From NCBI GenBank assembly GCA_016714765.1, contig JADKCF010000023.1, positions 1 through 39,547 of the forward strand: a DNA stretch of 39,547 nt. Reading direction: 5' to 3'. This DNA is from Saprospiraceae bacterium. Lineage in GTDB: Bacteria > Bacteroidota > Bacteroidia > Chitinophagales > Saprospiraceae. How positions within the stretch are numbered: position 1 is the first letter of the stretch; every line of letters begins with the position of its first letter. The position numbers were made by a program, and so were the translations under genes. Positions 8,158 to 17,253 of the stretch are shown piece after piece. The notes under the pieces were generated by a model that had not been told where the DNA came from, searched no databases, and saw only the letters and a program-made list of their open reading frames with translations.

Positions 8158-9888
8158 TTATTTAAAGTCTTCTTTTTTGATAGTAATTCTTCTGCCTCTG
8201 TATTTCAGAATTTTGCTACTATCCATTATTTTTGAAAACTTCTTATCTATTTCCACAAGGCAGTGCCTTTTTTGTATATCGATGTTTCCGATTTGCTTCT
8301 TGTTAAGTCCGGCGTGGCCAGCCAGGATATCAATGAGTATACCGGGATGGATATTATCTATTTTGCCGATATTGACGAAGAAAGTATCCATATGAGGATT
8401 GGAATGAAATGCTTTACCGGCTGGTCTCTCATCTCTGCTGCTGCGCTCATCCCTGCTGCCTCTTTCATCCCTTCTTTCATCCCTTCTACCATCACGTCCT
8501 CTGTCGTCTCTTCTGTCGTCTCTTCTGCCATCTCTTCCGCCTCTGTCATCTCTTCTTTCATTCAGCGAAATATTGAGGTCATCCTTTTCAACTTTTTTAT
8601 AAAGTTTATTGAATTCCAAAGCCAGGATTTTTTCTATCAATTCCTGTTTGGTAAGGCCGTCAAAAGTTTCTGTGGCTTTAGCAATCATTTCATCATTGAG
8701 TTCGATGGTATCCGTATTGATTACTTTTTCAGTCCATTTCTCCAGTTTTTTATTGTACATCTGGGATTGGAGGGGCACTTTGATGTGTTTGATATCAATA
8801 CCGATCGTGCGCTCGAAAAACCGGATGCGACCGATGTCCTGAGGTGTAACTATAGCCAGAGATGTGCCTTTTTTACCGGCTCTGGCTGTCCTTCCACTTC
8901 TGTGGGTATAGTATTCTGGGTTTTCGGGGAGAGAATAATGAACAACGTGCGTCAGCGAATCCACATCAATTCCTCTGGCTGCAACATCTGTAGCTACCAG
9001 GATAGAGGTGGTTTTATTTCTGAATTTTGCCATGACAGCATCTCTCTGTGACTGGGACATATCGCCATGTAGTGGTTCAGCCCTGTATCCTTCTTTATCC
9101 AGATACTCGGCCAGCTCTTGAGTGTCCATCTTAGTCTTACAAAAAATGACTCCATAAAAGTCTGTAAGATAATCCAGTACTCTTTTGAGAGCGGCCTCCT
9201 TATCATGTTTGTTTACGTAAATGTACTTATGGTCAATATTTTCATTGGTCTTGCTGTCGGACTGGATTTTAACCTCAAAGGGTTTTTCCATATAAGTTCC
9301 GATGATCCTGCGGATTTCAGGTGGCATAGTGGCTGAAAACAACCAAATAACTTTTTCCTCCGGAGTAAACTGAAGTATCTTGTCGATATCTTCCTGAAAA
9401 CCCATATTGAGCATTTCGTCTGCCTCATCCAGGACCAAAAATTCAATCTGATCCAATTTGACAGCTTTTCTGTCTATAAGATCTTGTAATCTTCCCGGTG
9501 TTGCCACTAAAATGTGCGGAATATTCTTTTTGATATCCCTTATTTGGGTCGTAATAGGTGTACCACCATAAACAACCATGGTACGAAGCCCTTTTTTGTA
9601 CTTTCCGAAATTTTCAAATTCTTTAGCTATTTGTTGTGCGAGCTCTCTAGTAGGAGCCAGAATCAACGCAAAAACTTTATTTTCTGTAGTGTCTAAAAAA
9701 TGAAGTAGTGGTAGCCCGAAAGCAGCTGTTTTTCCTGTGCCTGTCTGTGCAAGGCCAATAAAATCAGGTTTTTCTGCTATTAATGTAGGAATAGACCTAC
9801 TTTGAATTTCTGTCGGAGTGACAAAGCCTATTTCCTCCAGTGACCTTAAAATGTCGTCACTCAGGCCTAAATCTTTAAATGTCTGCAA
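8158..9888 (-). CDS. DEAD-box ATP-dependent RNA helicase with Arg/Asp-rich linker and DbpA-like RNA-binding domain
   Basis: Unwinds RNA, probably in ribosome assembly or cold adaptation (CsdA/DeaD-like). The helicase core has the Q motif (FVTPTEIQSRSIP), motif I AQTGTGKT, PTRELA, TPGR, DEAD, SAT, ARGID and HRSGRTARAGKKG. After residue 440 comes a stretch of about 50 residues made of repeated R/D/G/E units (RRDDR, GRDGRRDD, RDERRDE), likely a flexible RNA-contacting linker. A C-terminal domain of about 75 residues (MDTFFVNIGKIDNIHPGILI onward) looks like the DbpA-type RNA-binding fold. It is transcribed toward typA. Confidence 0.95.
   Translation of the reverse strand: MQTFKDLGLSDDILRSLEEIGFVTPTEIQSRSIPTLIAEKPDFIGLAQTGTGKTAAFGLPLLHFLDTTENKVFALILAPTRELAQQIAKEFENFGKYKKGLRTMVVYGGTPITTQIRDIKKNIPHILVATPGRLQDLIDRKAVKLDQIEFLVLDEADEMLNMGFQEDIDKILQFTPEEKVIWLFSATMPPEIRRIIGTYMEKPFEVKIQSDSKTNENIDHKYIYVNKHDKEAALKRVLDYLTDFYGVIFCKTKMDTQELAEYLDKEGYRAEPLHGDMSQSQRDAVMAKFRNKTTSILVATDVAARGIDVDSLTHVVHYSLPENPEYYTHRSGRTARAGKKGTSLAIVTPQDIGRIRFFERTIGIDIKHIKVPLQSQMYNKKLEKWTEKVINTDTIELNDEMIAKATETFDGLTKQELIEKILALEFNKLYKKVEKDDLNISLNERRDDRGGRDGRRDDRRDDRGRDGRRDERRDERGSRDERSSRDERPAGKAFHSNPHMDTFFVNIGKIDNIHPGILIDILAGHAGLNKKQIGNIDIQKRHCLVEIDKKFSKIMDSSKILKYRGRRITIKKEDFK
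8440..8560. repeat. Low-complexity imperfect repeats coding for the helicase linker
   Basis: Imperfect repeats of about 12-15 bases (CGTCCTCTGTCGTCTCTT-like units on the plus strand) encode the Arg/Asp-rich linker of the DEAD-box helicase on the minus strand. Their length may vary between strains by slippage. Confidence 0.6.
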
Positions 9889-9910
9889 TTGTATATTTTA
9901 TTTGAAGGCG

Positions 9911-9918
9911 CAAAGATA
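9911..9918 (-). promoter_or_regulatory. Candidate -7 box for the helicase-typA unit
   Basis: TATCTTTG on the minus strand is an exact TAnnTTTG match 22 bases before the helicase ATG. A TTG lies about 16 bases upstream. Just upstream is the small inverted repeat GCAAAAATTTTGC (9920-9932). Confidence 0.4.
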
Positions 9919-10042
9919 AGCAAAAATTTTGCATCAAGGCAGATAATGAAGCTAAAGATGAATAATCTTTTGTTAATCATTTTGTAATTAGGCTTGAAAT
10001 ATCTGATAATATCAGAATCTGCCCAATAAAAATTGTACACTT

Positions 10043-11065
10043 TTAAACCACCCCGGCTTTTTCCAGATGGTAATACTCCGCAAAAGTGATCATTTTTTCC
10101 TGAGATTCGTCCCACAATTTGTTGGAAGCCAGTTTTAAGCTTTCCCAAAATGTAATGATCGTAACGTACTGATTTATCCAGGGGTTATCCGCCAGTGCTT
10201 TTTTAAGGTTATAATTCGGAATGGCAGGATTGAGGTGGTGGATATGATGAATACCAATATTGCCGGTAAGCCAATTAAATATTTTGGGGACTTTATAATA
10301 AGTGCTGCCTCTAATAGCTGCCGTAAGGTAATCCCATTTATCTTTCCATTGTTTGTAAGCTTCTTCATGCTGGTGTTGTACGTAAAAAAACCATATAGCA
10401 ATAATCGAAAAAAGTACCACTATGGTCAGGTGAGTCATAAAAAACTTGTACCAACCCAGATAGTAACCCAAAAACACAAAAATCGATGCTAAAACAATAT
10501 TATTGAGCCAAAGCCTCCATGTTTCATTTTTAAAGACGTCCATGTTGATCATCGGCAATCTGTTATGTATCAAAACATAATAAACAGGACCAATAAAAAA
10601 CATCACAGGAATCGATCTGTATATCCTGTATTTGAATCTTCCCCAGCGAGACAATGCTTTGTATTCCTTTACTGTAAGGGTGTCTATATCGCCTATGTCC
10701 CTCAGCTCGAGCTGTCCATTGTGGCTATGATGAATGTGATGAGATTTTGCCCAGTAATGATATGGTATGGTGCTGAAAAGGCTGCATATATATCCTATCA
10801 CATTTCTGGCAGTAGTATTACTTAAAAATGACCTGTGTCCACAATCATGTTGAATAATAAATATTCTGACAAGAAAAAATGAATTGATGATTCCTAATAA
10901 AAATGTAATCCAGTAGCTGTAATCCAATGATATATACATCAGTATCCATATAGCTATGAAAGGCCCAAAAGAATTGATGACCTGGATGATGGCTTTAGAT
11001 GTATTTGAAACGGTGTAACGGGAAAAGGACTTAATTAATGTCTTATCGATATTTAAATTTTCCAC
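10043..11065 (-). CDS. Membrane fatty-acid desaturase
   Basis: A di-iron membrane enzyme that inserts a double bond into acyl chains, using O2 and reduced ferredoxin or a similar donor. The three histidine boxes are present: HDCGH (about residue 75), HHIHH (about 110) and HHIHH near residue 275. Several hydrophobic segments lie between them (for example FGPFIAIWILMYIS and FFMTHLTIVVLFSIIAIWFF). At 340 residues it matches the family size. The exact regiospecificity cannot be told. The need for O2 suggests an organism that sees oxygen at least part of the time, of note beside the low-potential redox cluster at 28-39 kb. Confidence 0.9.
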   Translation of the reverse strand: MENLNIDKTLIKSFSRYTVSNTSKAIIQVINSFGPFIAIWILMYISLDYSYWITFLLGIINSFFLVRIFIIQHDCGHRSFLSNTTARNVIGYICSLFSTIPYHYWAKSHHIHHSHNGQLELRDIGDIDTLTVKEYKALSRWGRFKYRIYRSIPVMFFIGPVYYVLIHNRLPMINMDVFKNETWRLWLNNIVLASIFVFLGYYLGWYKFFMTHLTIVVLFSIIAIWFFYVQHQHEEAYKQWKDKWDYLTAAIRGSTYYKVPKIFNWLTGNIGIHHIHHLNPAIPNYNLKKALADNPWINQYVTIITFWESLKLASNKLWDESQEKMITFAEYYHLEKAGVV

Positions 11066-11091
11066 TGTGTGTGCTTTAGCAAATGAGGCTA

Positions 11092-11099
11092 CAAAGGTA
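11092..11099 (-). promoter_or_regulatory. Candidate -7 box for the desaturase gene
   Basis: TACCTTTG on the minus strand, identical to the box at 226-233, lies 26 bases upstream of the desaturase ATG. No TTTG is found at the usual spacing. Confidence 0.4.
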
Positions 11100-11170
11100 A
11101 TCCATTATTTTTCATATCACTTATACCCACCACTTTTTTCCACATTAAATCGTTAAAGGCCATAACAATG

Positions 11171-11203
11171 TTTGCTACCTCTACATCATTGCAACTAAAT
11201 TTA
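11171..11203 (+). promoter_or_regulatory. Candidate promoter of the lptE-like gene
   Basis: TTTG (11171-11174), a 21-base spacer, then TAAATTTA (11196-11203; 7 of 8 match to TAnnTTTG). It lies just before the non-ATG start of the lipoprotein gene. Confidence 0.4.
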
Positions 11204-11230
11204 TAGAAAACAAGAACAAAACACGACTCA

Positions 11231-11752
11231 GTGTCGTTAATTTATAAAAATATTATTTTGAAAGCACTTGGATTTTTATGTTTCGTAGTTTGTACTTTGT
11301 CAGGATGCTATAGTTTTAAGGGTATCGCTATCCCTACTGATGTAAACTCTTATTTTGTAGAAAACTTTCAAAACTCTGCTCCTCAGGCTCCGGGCGACAT
11401 AAATCAACGATTTTCAGAAGCCCTGAGGGCAAAAATCAGAAACGAATCTCGTCTGGTATACAATGAAAAATCTCCTGATATCGAATTTTCAGGCACTATT
11501 ACAGGCTTTAGGCTTACCCCGGAAGCTCCTCAAGCGGGCAATACTGTAGCTTTAAACAAATTGGAAATTACAGTTTCTGTCAATTATATCAATAATAATG
11601 ATGAAGCTAAAAACTGGAAAAACAAACAGTTCTCTTTTTTCAGAACTTTCCCGAGTGATCAAGATTTTATAAGCATTCAGGATGGTCTTATCAATGAAAT
11701 ATTTAAACAACTGATGGAAAACATCTTTAATGACGCTTTTACAGGATGGTAA
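11231..11752 (+). CDS. lptE: LptE-like LPS-assembly lipoprotein
   Basis: An outer-membrane lipoprotein of the LptE type, the partner that plugs the LptD barrel during lipopolysaccharide insertion. A lipoprotein signal ends in LSGC (Cys26 from the GTG start), followed by YSFKGIAIPTDVNSYFVENF, then an amphipathic alpha/beta region with the typical INQRFSEALRAKI helix. There is no ATG; GTG at 11231 or TTG at 11258 (then KALGFLCFVV) are possible starts, and the TTG gives a more normal signal peptide. No lptD is present in the window. The family call rests on layout and is fairly secure for Bacteroidota. Confidence 0.75.
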   Translation: MSLIYKNIILKALGFLCFVVCTLSGCYSFKGIAIPTDVNSYFVENFQNSAPQAPGDINQRFSEALRAKIRNESRLVYNEKSPDIEFSGTITGFRLTPEAPQAGNTVALNKLEITVSVNYINNNDEAKNWKNKQFSFFRTFPSDQDFISIQDGLINEIFKQLMENIFNDAFTGW

Positions 11753-11785
11753 AAAAAGCCGTAAATTTGACTTCACAGCTTTTTT
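11752..11785. terminator. Hairpin between convergent genes
   Basis: AAAAAAGC (11752-11759) pairs with GCTTTTTT (11778-11785), with an additional GT/AC pair inside. The flanking A and T tracts allow termination in both directions between lptE and the TPR gene. Confidence 0.6.
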
Positions 11786-11810
11786 AGTATTTTAAATTCC
11801 AAAATTCATA

Positions 11811-12908
11811 TTAACTTCTCCTGATGTGAAACACCATCATTCCGCATTGAAGGTCATAATTCCCTCTGGCAAACTCGAATTCTTTTGCTTTTCTCAATGC
11901 CAGTGAGACCAGGCTTTTTTTAGCTATCGTAGACAACGCTCCATTGAACTCAGCTTTGGTTACTTCACCCGCTTTATTGACACAGATATTGACTGTAACT
12001 TTCCCGTTTTCATCTGCGAGTATAAGAATGCTTGGTATCTCGTTGATTTTTCTTTTCCCCAATTCCTGACCATAAACATCTATAGATAAATCTTCATCTA
12101 TGACAAAACTGTTGACAGTATCATCATTTTTGGGTAGGTTCTCATCTACTACAGGCTCAGAATCATCAATTATAGTAGAATCTTTAGCAACCACCTGTCC
12201 GCTTGCAGAACCCGCCGGAGGTGTTTCTTCCTCTTTGGTACCTGACGATAAAACCTCATCTTCACCAAGTTCATTGGGATTGGAAGGCTGTGATGCAGGC
12301 GAAGTATTACCTTGTGGTGGGTTGGAACCGCCACTTGTAACATCGGTATCAGGCACCTGATTGGGTTTGGTTTTCGTCTTGCTTATACCACATAGGTTCT
12401 TAGCTTTTATGGCTGCAGCCTGGCTTCCCAGATTCATGGCCATTTCATAGTCCTGACAAGCTTTTAGCAACATATCATTGTTTTCATAAATATCAGCCCG
12501 CCACTCATAATATTGTGCATTTTTATCTTCCAGTGCTATTGCAGCCGTCAAACTGTTGATGGCAGCGTTTTTGTCATTCATGGCAGCAAATGACCTCCCC
12601 AGCAAAGCGGCTGATGAACCATTGATACCTTTCAGGTCAATGTACTGTATAGCATCCATCTTGGCTCCTTTATATGCAGCCATAGCATATTTGGACATAC
12701 CCCGGTGCACCAGAGCATCTTTATATTTGGGATCTTTAGAGATGACTGTGTTGTACTGGGCAATGGCTTCATCATACCTCCCTGTCTCAAAAAGGTATTC
12801 AGCCTTGACATAAATAAATCCTGTTTCCTCATCCAGGACTTGTGCTGTGACCACTTGAGCGATAAAAAGGAAAAATAAAAAATATCCTGCTGTTTTTAAT
12901 GACTTCAT
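11811..12908 (-). CDS. Secreted TPR protein with C-terminal TonB-like domain
   Basis: A 365-residue exported protein of unknown role. A signal peptide ends at VVTAQ. Residues about 25-165 form tetratricopeptide-like repeats (YVKAEYLFETGRYDEAIAQY; ALVHRGMSKYAMAAYKGA; QYYEWRADIYENNDMLLKAC). Then comes a Ser/Pro/Gly/Glu-rich linker (about 170-265), and a C-terminal domain of about 85 residues with the TonB C-terminal pattern (GKVTVNICVNKAGEVTKAEF, then a helix and QCGMMVFHIR). Unlike classical TonB it has no uncleaved N-terminal anchor, so it is likely periplasmic and not an ExbBD-driven transducer. TPR plus TonB-C proteins are seen in this phylum, but their function is not settled. Confidence 0.75.
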   Translation of the reverse strand: MKSLKTAGYFLFFLFIAQVVTAQVLDEETGFIYVKAEYLFETGRYDEAIAQYNTVISKDPKYKDALVHRGMSKYAMAAYKGAKMDAIQYIDLKGINGSSAALLGRSFAAMNDKNAAINSLTAAIALEDKNAQYYEWRADIYENNDMLLKACQDYEMAMNLGSQAAAIKAKNLCGISKTKTKPNQVPDTDVTSGGSNPPQGNTSPASQPSNPNELGEDEVLSSGTKEEETPPAGSASGQVVAKDSTIIDDSEPVVDENLPKNDDTVNSFVIDEDLSIDVYGQELGKRKINEIPSILILADENGKVTVNICVNKAGEVTKAEFNGALSTIAKKSLVSLALRKAKEFEFARGNYDLQCGMMVFHIRRS

Positions 12909-12992
12909 TACTATTGTATTTATATATATAAAGACGGAATGGATATGTTTATTGTTAGTTAAAGTAATATTAAATAAAAAAAATGATTTCTT

Positions 12993-15573
12993 TTACTTTT
13001 TCTTTGTTACACCCTTTGTGGCGGTTGCTTTTTTGGCAGGTGTCTTTTTAGCAACTTCCTTTTTCTTAAATGCATCAGGTATTTCAGCCTCAATCCAGGA
13101 CTTCACTACGTCTAGACTTACATTAAGCAATACTTCATCTTCTACTTTGGCACCATCCACTTTTGGGATTTTAATATTATTTTTTCCAAATTTAATATAT
13201 GGGCCCCATCGTCCGTTTTCGATAGATATTTTTTCTGATGGCCAGTTTTGTATGTATCTGTTGGCTTCTTTTTCTACTTTGGCTTCTATCAGTTCTACCG
13301 CCTGCGCTTCATTTATTGTTTCCAGTTTAAACCTGACAGGTATATTAATAAATAAATCGTTCCATTTTACAAAAGGTCCGAATCTGCCTTTACCTTTGGT
13401 GATGGGCATACTTTTATAGTGGCCAATGGGTGCATTTTCGTCCAATTTTGCCTCAATGAGGGGAGACGCATCATCCATAGTCATAGTCATAGGATCAAGT
13501 GTTCTGGGTAGGTTTATATACAAATCCCCCACTTTGATATAAGGGCCAAATCTGCCCGTATTAACTGAAATTTCTTCGTTATTGTATGTACCCAGGTTAC
13601 GCGGAAGTTTAAAAAGTTCCATGGCTTCATCAAAAGATATAGTCTCCATGGATTGCCCTGGTTTAAGATTGGCAAATCTGGGCTTTTCGCCTTCCTTCAC
13701 TTCATCCCTGTCGCCAATCTGTATGACAGGACCGAATCTAGTCATTTGTGCAATCACAGCATAACCTGATACCGGATCTTTGCCCAGTTCTCTTTTCCCT
13801 TTGGCTCGTTCGGCATTTTCCAGAGTACTCTCCACTTTATCATGAAAAGGTCCGTAAAAATTTTTCAACATACCTTTCCAATCTACCCCATCCGTAGCAA
13901 TTTTATCCAGTTGGTCTTCGACATTGGCTGTAAAACCATAATCCATGATTTTTTTCGAAATGTTCGGTAAGGAAATCACTGACTACCATGCCCAAATCTG
14001 ATGGATAAAGACAGTTTTTTGTTGTGCCTGTTATTTCAGATTTAGTTTTATTTTCTATGATACCATTCTTTAATGACAACTGACGGAATTTCCTTTCTAC
14101 ACCTTCCCTGCTTTCTTTAGTGACATAGCCACGCTCGTCCTCCATGATTTTAGAAATTGTCCGGAGCATAGGTAGATGGGCGTCCAATACCCAGTTCTTC
14201 CAGCTTTTTCACAAGACTAGCTTCTGTATATCTTCCGGCAGGCCTTGTAAAACTCTCAGTTGCATCCATTTGCTTTAAATCCAACACTTGCTGCAACCTC
14301 AGAGGAGGAAGCATCCCTTTTGTTTCTTCGTCTTCGTCTTCATCTGTTGACTCCAGATATACTTTTAGGAATCCATCAAATTTCAAAACTTCACCTACGG
14401 CTTCCAGTTGTTTGTCGCGCATGGTGGAGATATCTATTTTAACTATGGTTTTCTCAATTTCAGCTTCTGACATCTGTGATGCGATGCTTCTTTTCCATAT
14501 CAGATCATAGAGTCTTTGCTGATCTCTGTCTGGCCCGATATTTTTGCGTTCCATATATGTGGGTCTGATGGCTTCGTGTGCTTCCTGAGCATTTGCAGTT
14601 TTGGATTTATACTTTCTGGGATGCAGATATTGTTTACCAAAACTACTTTCGATCTCTTTAGAAATAGCATCCATAGCAGTTTCACTGAGATTGGAAGAAT
14701 CTGTACGCATATATGTAATGTATCCTTCTTCATACAACCTTTGGGCCGTAGACATAGTCCTGTTTACCGAAAAACCTAGTTTCCTGCTGGCTTCCTGCTG
14801 CAATGTGGAAGTCGTAAAAGGAGGTGCAGGAAACCTCTTCAAAGGTTTTTTCTCTATACTACCTATAGTGAATGTAGCTCCATTGGCTTTTTTTAGAAAA
14901 TCCTCAGCCTCCATCACGTTATCAATCCTGGTAGTGTATGCTGATTTAAGCTCTACTTTTTCGCCCCTGCCGTTATCGACATTAAATAATGCCTGAATTT
15001 TAAATAATGGTGTTGTATTAAAGTTTTGAATTTCTCTTTCGCGCTCCACTATCAGCTTGACAGCAACAGACTGAACTCTGCCCGCTGACAGTTTATTTTT
15101 AACTTTACGCCAAAGTACTTCTGATAATTCGAAACCGACGATCCTATCCAGAATACGTCTTGCCTGCTGTGCATTAACAAGATTTACGTCCACAGTCCTG
15201 GGGTTGGAAACAGCTCGTTGTATAGCTGGTTTGGTGATTTCTGAAAAAACAATTCTTTTTGTGGTCTTTACATCCAGCTTCAGCTCCTGACAAAGATGCC
15301 ATGATATTGCTTCCCCTTCGCGGTCCTCGTCCGTGGCCAGCCAGACTTCAGAAGACTTTTTAACTTGATCTTTGAGTTCTCTGACCACTTTGGCTTTCTC
15401 AGGTGATACAACATAAGATGGCTCAAAATTATTCAGAATATCTATACCTTTATTGCCTTTTTCGAGATCCCGGATATGCCCAAAACTGGACTTGACTACA
15501 AAATCTGATCCAAGGATTTTTTCTATAGTTTTAGCCTTTGCAGGGGACTCTACTATCAGTAAGTTTTTGCCAT
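12993..15573 (-). CDS. topA: DNA topoisomerase I, with three apparent single-base indels
   Basis: Relaxes negatively supercoiled DNA (type IA) and is generally essential. The Toprim domain starts KNLLIVESPAKAKTIEKILG and carries DEDREGEAISWH. The active-site Tyr is in ITYMRTDSS. The C-terminal part has four Topo-C repeats (GPVIQIG, GRFGPYIKVGD, GRFGPFVKWND, GRWGPYIKFGK) and a Lys/Ala-rich tail. Three breaks are visible: TYAP|TISKIME joins if one base is removed near 14161; HFEK|IMDYGF joins if the A7/T7 run at 13949-13955 loses one base; and adding one A to the run at 15564-15568 turns an ATG at 15571-15573 into the family start MAKNLLIVE. Otherwise the longest frame starts at a TTG (15604). 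Essentiality argues for sequencing errors and not gene decay. Confidence 0.9.
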
Positions 15574-15658
15574 TCAAAAATTGATTTAAATTATTTAAAA
15601 ACAAATCACAGCCTGGTGGGGGTTCACATTTCTGGTCTTACCCGAAGCTATAAAGGCA

Positions 15659-15690
15659 CAAAACTATACATTTTCTGTATTTATTACGAA
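15659..15690 (-). promoter_or_regulatory. Candidate topA promoter
   Basis: TAGTTTTG (15659-15666, exact TAnnTTTG on the minus strand), with TTCG (3 of 4 to TTTG) 20 bases upstream at 15687-15690. It lies about 90 bases before the restored topA start. Confidence 0.4.
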
Positions 15691-15799
15691 ATTGTTATAT
15701 ATTTTATTAAACTATGAGAACCCCCATCATGATAAGCGGTATGCATTATTGTGGTAAATGGGCTAAAAATGTCTTTCCAAGATATGTCCTCTCAGCCAT

Positions 15800-16477
15800 T
15801 TAATCTTCCAGTAAGTCAGGTCTTTTTTCTTGGGTTATCCTCAACGATGCTTCAAAACGCCATTCGTCAATCAGGCGCTCATTACCTGACAACAATACAT
15901 CCGGCACCTTCCATCCCTTGTAATCAGCGGGTCTTGTAAAAACCGGTGGTGCCAATAAATTGTCCTGAAAAGAATCTGTAAGGGCACTTGTTTCATCATT
16001 TAGTACACCAGGAAGCAAGCGGCCTATTGCGTCTACCACTATGGCAGCCGCCAGCTCGCCGCCTGAGAGAACAAAATCGCCGACAGAAATCTCCATTGTC
16101 ACATGTATATCCCTTATGCGCTGATCGATACCTTTATAGTGACCACAAATCAGCAAAAGATTTTCCTGACAGGAAAGGTAATTGGCTGTTTTCTGATTAA
16201 AAGTTTTACCATCAGGAGTCAGATAAATCACCTGATCATACTTTTTAACTGCCTTTAATTCTGATATACAATTATCCAATGGCTCGCACATCATCACCAT
16301 ACCTGCACCTCCACCGTACTGATAATCATCTGTCTGGTGATACAATCCCAGCCCGTAAGGCCTGAGATTGATAAGCTGGACGGTCAGAATACCTTTTTCG
16401 GCCGCTCGCTTCATGATGGAGTGCTCGAAGGGACTCTTCAGCAAATCGGGTACAATAGAAATGATGTCAATTTGCAT
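15800..16477 (-). CDS. trmD: tRNA (guanine37-N1)-methyltransferase TrmD
   Basis: Uses S-adenosylmethionine to methylate G37 next to the anticodon of several tRNAs, preventing frameshifts. It is a SPOUT-fold enzyme of 225 residues, normal length. Recognisable blocks are IDIISIVPDLL at the start, YGGGAGMVM, the knot region LLLICGHYKGIDQRI and SVGDFVLSGGE, and the C-terminal TRPADYKGWKVPDVLLSGN followed by IDEWR. It lies last in a minus-strand row after the FKBP gene (65-base gap) but has its own promoter candidate at 16485-16516. The common rimM-rplS neighbours are absent. Confidence 0.97.
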   Translation of the reverse strand: MQIDIISIVPDLLKSPFEHSIMKRAAEKGILTVQLINLRPYGLGLYHQTDDYQYGGGAGMVMMCEPLDNCISELKAVKKYDQVIYLTPDGKTFNQKTANYLSCQENLLLICGHYKGIDQRIRDIHVTMEISVGDFVLSGGELAAAIVVDAIGRLLPGVLNDETSALTDSFQDNLLAPPVFTRPADYKGWKVPDVLLSGNERLIDEWRFEASLRITQEKRPDLLED

Positions 16478-16484
16478 AGTATGT

Positions 16485-16516
16485 CAAATATAAATGATTC
16501 TTGTACGCCTGTACAA
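16485..16516 (-). promoter_or_regulatory. trmD promoter with an overlapping inverted repeat
   Basis: On the minus strand TTG (16514-16516), 21 bases, then TATATTTG (16485-16492), an exact -7 box just before the trmD ATG at 16477. The -33 element lies inside the perfect inverted repeat CTTGTAC-GCCT-GTACAAG (16500-16517), which could be an operator or a weak hairpin after the FKBP gene. Confidence 0.5.
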
Positions 16517-16542
16517 GGTGAAATCTCAGATAATACTGACTA

Positions 16543-17190
16543 CTATTCGTTAATCCCCAGTAGTTCTACCTCAAAAATCAAAGCTGCATATGGTGGAATC
16601 ACATTGCCGGCTCCTCTCTCGCCGTAAGCCAGTTCTGATGGTATAAACAGTTTCCATTTATCACCTACAGACATCAACTGAACACCTTCTGTCCACCCCT
16701 TGATCACCTGATTGAGACCAAAGGAAATAGGTTCTCCTCTCTCTACAGAACTATCAAAAACTTTTCCATTGATCAACATTCCATGGTAGTGAACTTTGAC
16801 CTTATCTGTCGCAGTAGGCTTAGCACCACCCGCTCCTTTGGTCATGACCTCATATTGTAACCCACTAGGCAGTGATACTACACCTGGTTTCTTAGCATTT
16901 GCAGCCAGAAAATCTCTGCCTTCTTTAGATTTCATTTCTGTCATGTATTGGGTAAAGATATAATTGGCTTTGTCTTTGTCCATCTTCATTGCCTTATTTT
17001 GCATAGCATCAGTAAATGCCTTAGTATATAATTTGTGGTTGATATTTTTTGCATTTTTGCTTTTAAGATCCTCCGCTGCTGCCATACCTGCTGCATAAGA
17101 AATACTATCTATCTTACTACTCAATTTCTGAGCAAAACTTATAGATGAAAAAAACAAAAACAAACTTGCCAGTAATCCAAATAATCTCAT
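16543..17190 (-). CDS. FKBP-type peptidyl-prolyl cis-trans isomerase, exported
   Basis: Catalyses proline isomerisation in exported proteins and acts as a periplasmic folding helper (Mip/FkpA-like layout). It has a signal peptide ending near ISFAQ and an alpha-helical N-terminal dimerisation region (about residues 25-105: SYAAGMAAAEDLKSK and following helices). The FKBP domain is in the last 110 residues (VKVHYHGMLINGKVFDSS; GWTEGVQLMSVGDKWKLFIP; AYGERGAGNVIPPYAALIFE). The core aromatic and hydrophobic residues look intact. It lies between the M20 peptidase and trmD genes on the same strand, with gaps of about 63-65 bases. Confidence 0.93.
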   Translation of the reverse strand: MRLFGLLASLFLFFSSISFAQKLSSKIDSISYAAGMAAAEDLKSKNAKNINHKLYTKAFTDAMQNKAMKMDKDKANYIFTQYMTEMKSKEGRDFLAANAKKPGVVSLPSGLQYEVMTKGAGGAKPTATDKVKVHYHGMLINGKVFDSSVERGEPISFGLNQVIKGWTEGVQLMSVGDKWKLFIPSELAYGERGAGNVIPPYAALIFEVELLGINE

Positions 17191-17253
17191 TTTATTGTTG
17201 GGTTGAATGATGAAGAAAAAAAATTTAATAACCTTAAAAACACATACTTATGC

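Noticed and set aside
8263..9051. Long plus-strand reading frame (262 codons) opposite the DEAD-box helicase
   Set aside because: It is the antisense of a certain gene, Ser/Ile-rich from the repeated linker, with no family features or promoter.
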